From contig NZ_ATDL01000022.1 in NCBI RefSeq assembly GCF_000416985.1, forward strand, positions 526,672 through 590,671: a DNA stretch of 64,000 nt, in the 5' to 3' direction. Origin of the DNA: Sphingobacterium paucimobilis HER1398. GTDB taxonomy: Bacteria; Bacteroidota; Bacteroidia; Sphingobacteriales; Sphingobacteriaceae. The translations under genes were made by a program, and so were the position numbers. The notes beneath the pieces are model-generated. The model had not been told where the DNA came from. It saw only the letters and a program-made list of their open reading frames with translations, and ran no database searches. Of the stretch, positions 63,595 to 64,000 are shown one piece after another. Each line of letters opens with the position of its first letter. Position 1 is the stretch's first letter.

Positions 63595-64000
63595 GATCCC
63601 GCTAGGATTGGTTCAGCCCCGCAAGACCCCAAGCTATACCATGAACCTTCTATGAATCGAACCCCTATGGATTCGCCCCTGAAGGGCACAAAAAAAGCCT
63701 CACTTTGCAGTGAAGCTTTTCTTGTGATCCCGCTGGGATTGGTTCAGCCCCGCAGGGTCCCCAAGCTATACCGTGAACCTTCTATGAATCGAACCCCTAT
63801 GGATTCGACCCTAAAGGGCACAAAAAAAGCCTCACTTTGCAGTGAAGCTTTTTTGTGATCCCGCTGGGATTGGTTCAGCCCCGCAGGCCCCAAGCTATAC
63901 CGTGAACCTTCTATGAATCGAACCCCTATGGATTCGACCCTAAAGGGCACAAAAAAAGCCTCACTTTGCAGTGAAGCTTTTTTGTGATCCCGCTGGGATT
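63595..64000 (-). repeat. Tandem array of tRNA-Lys 3'-end units
   Basis: Units begin with GATCCCGCTGGGATT-type sequence (first copy with one change) at 63595, 63726, 63857 and 63986, so the period is 131, 131 and 129 bp. The 15-bp word equals the 3' acceptor and T-stem end of the tRNA at 63291-63305. Each unit also holds a copy of the terminator hairpin and about 80 bp shared with the tRNA's 3' flank (63176-63254). The array runs off the window end. A diverged half-unit lies at about 63540-63594. Open frames inside it (for example 63652-63858) are by-products of the repeats. Confidence 0.85.

Noticed and set aside
63652..63950. Open frames on both strands with repeated peptide units
   Set aside because: Both strands read through the tandem array and only mirror its periodicity. 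No start signal, promoter or family supports them as genes.
63595..64000. CRISPR array
   Set aside because: The repeats are about 130 bp and nearly identical from end to end with no variable spacers, and they derive from the tRNA 3' end.

Overview
The window looks like a chromosomal segment of a Bacteroidota bacterium, most likely a Sphingobacteriaceae member close to Sphingobacterium. The evidence is the moderately low GC, many gene starts preceded by the Bacteroidota -7 element TAnnTTTG with weak Shine-Dalgarno signals, and typical families: LytS/LytTR pairs, WG-repeat and DKNYY proteins, NodT-type lipoprotein efflux channels, SulP plus Omp85-like proteins, and a gnd-zwf-pgl cluster. The species call is inference. 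About 53 protein genes and one tRNA gene (tRNA-Lys, UUU) are supported.

0-13 kb is a dense set of small modification and export genes: two Bcr/CflA-type MFS pumps (one next to an AraC regulator), a chloramphenicol acetyltransferase-like enzyme divergent from a Crp/Fnr-like regulator, six GNAT genes with seven GNAT domains, GrpB, DUF1801 and a methyltransferase. 12.0-12.4 kb is a gene-free stretch with dispersed repeats and hairpins. 13-18.7 kb is a magnesium module on the minus strand: OmpR-type response regulator, histidine kinase, MgtC-like protein, MgtA-type P-ATPase. Four direct repeats with an exact 11-bp period lie just upstream of mgtC and are a candidate operator for the adjacent regulator.

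19.2-27.8 kb is the most interesting region. It is a tight five-gene minus-strand operon: an HD-domain/Pycsar-type transmembrane effector fusion, an SdiA-regulated-type beta-propeller lipoprotein, a 770-residue cytoplasmic GAF-like protein, an Omp85-like barrel carrying what looks like an atypical kinase domain, and a SulP transporter with a STAS domain. No nucleotide cyclase is in the window. Divergent from it, 28.0-35.8 kb holds a LytS/LytTR two-component system followed by an RND efflux operon (adaptor, pump, outer membrane channel). The intergenic region between operon and two-component system and the RND promoter share a 12-bp word embedded in 21-bp-spaced direct repeats, as expected for LytTR binding sites.

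35.8-47.9 kb carries housekeeping and accessory genes: WG repeats, a deoxyribonucleotidase-like HAD, a DeoR regulator followed by a GH1 glucosidase, an AI-2E family permease, a metallophosphoesterase, DUF4870 and a second LytTR/LytS pair. 48.0-55.7 kb is a same-strand run of poorly understood genes (secreted Hcp-like protein, orphan, TPR, DUF2339, DUF3999-like, SUKH-like). 55.8-61.8 kb has a threonine aldolase-like enzyme, a YeiH-type permease and the oxidative pentose phosphate genes gnd-zwf-pgl. The window ends with an alpha/beta hydrolase, tRNA-Lys, and a tandem array of about 130-bp units, each carrying a copy of the tRNA 3' end and its terminator.
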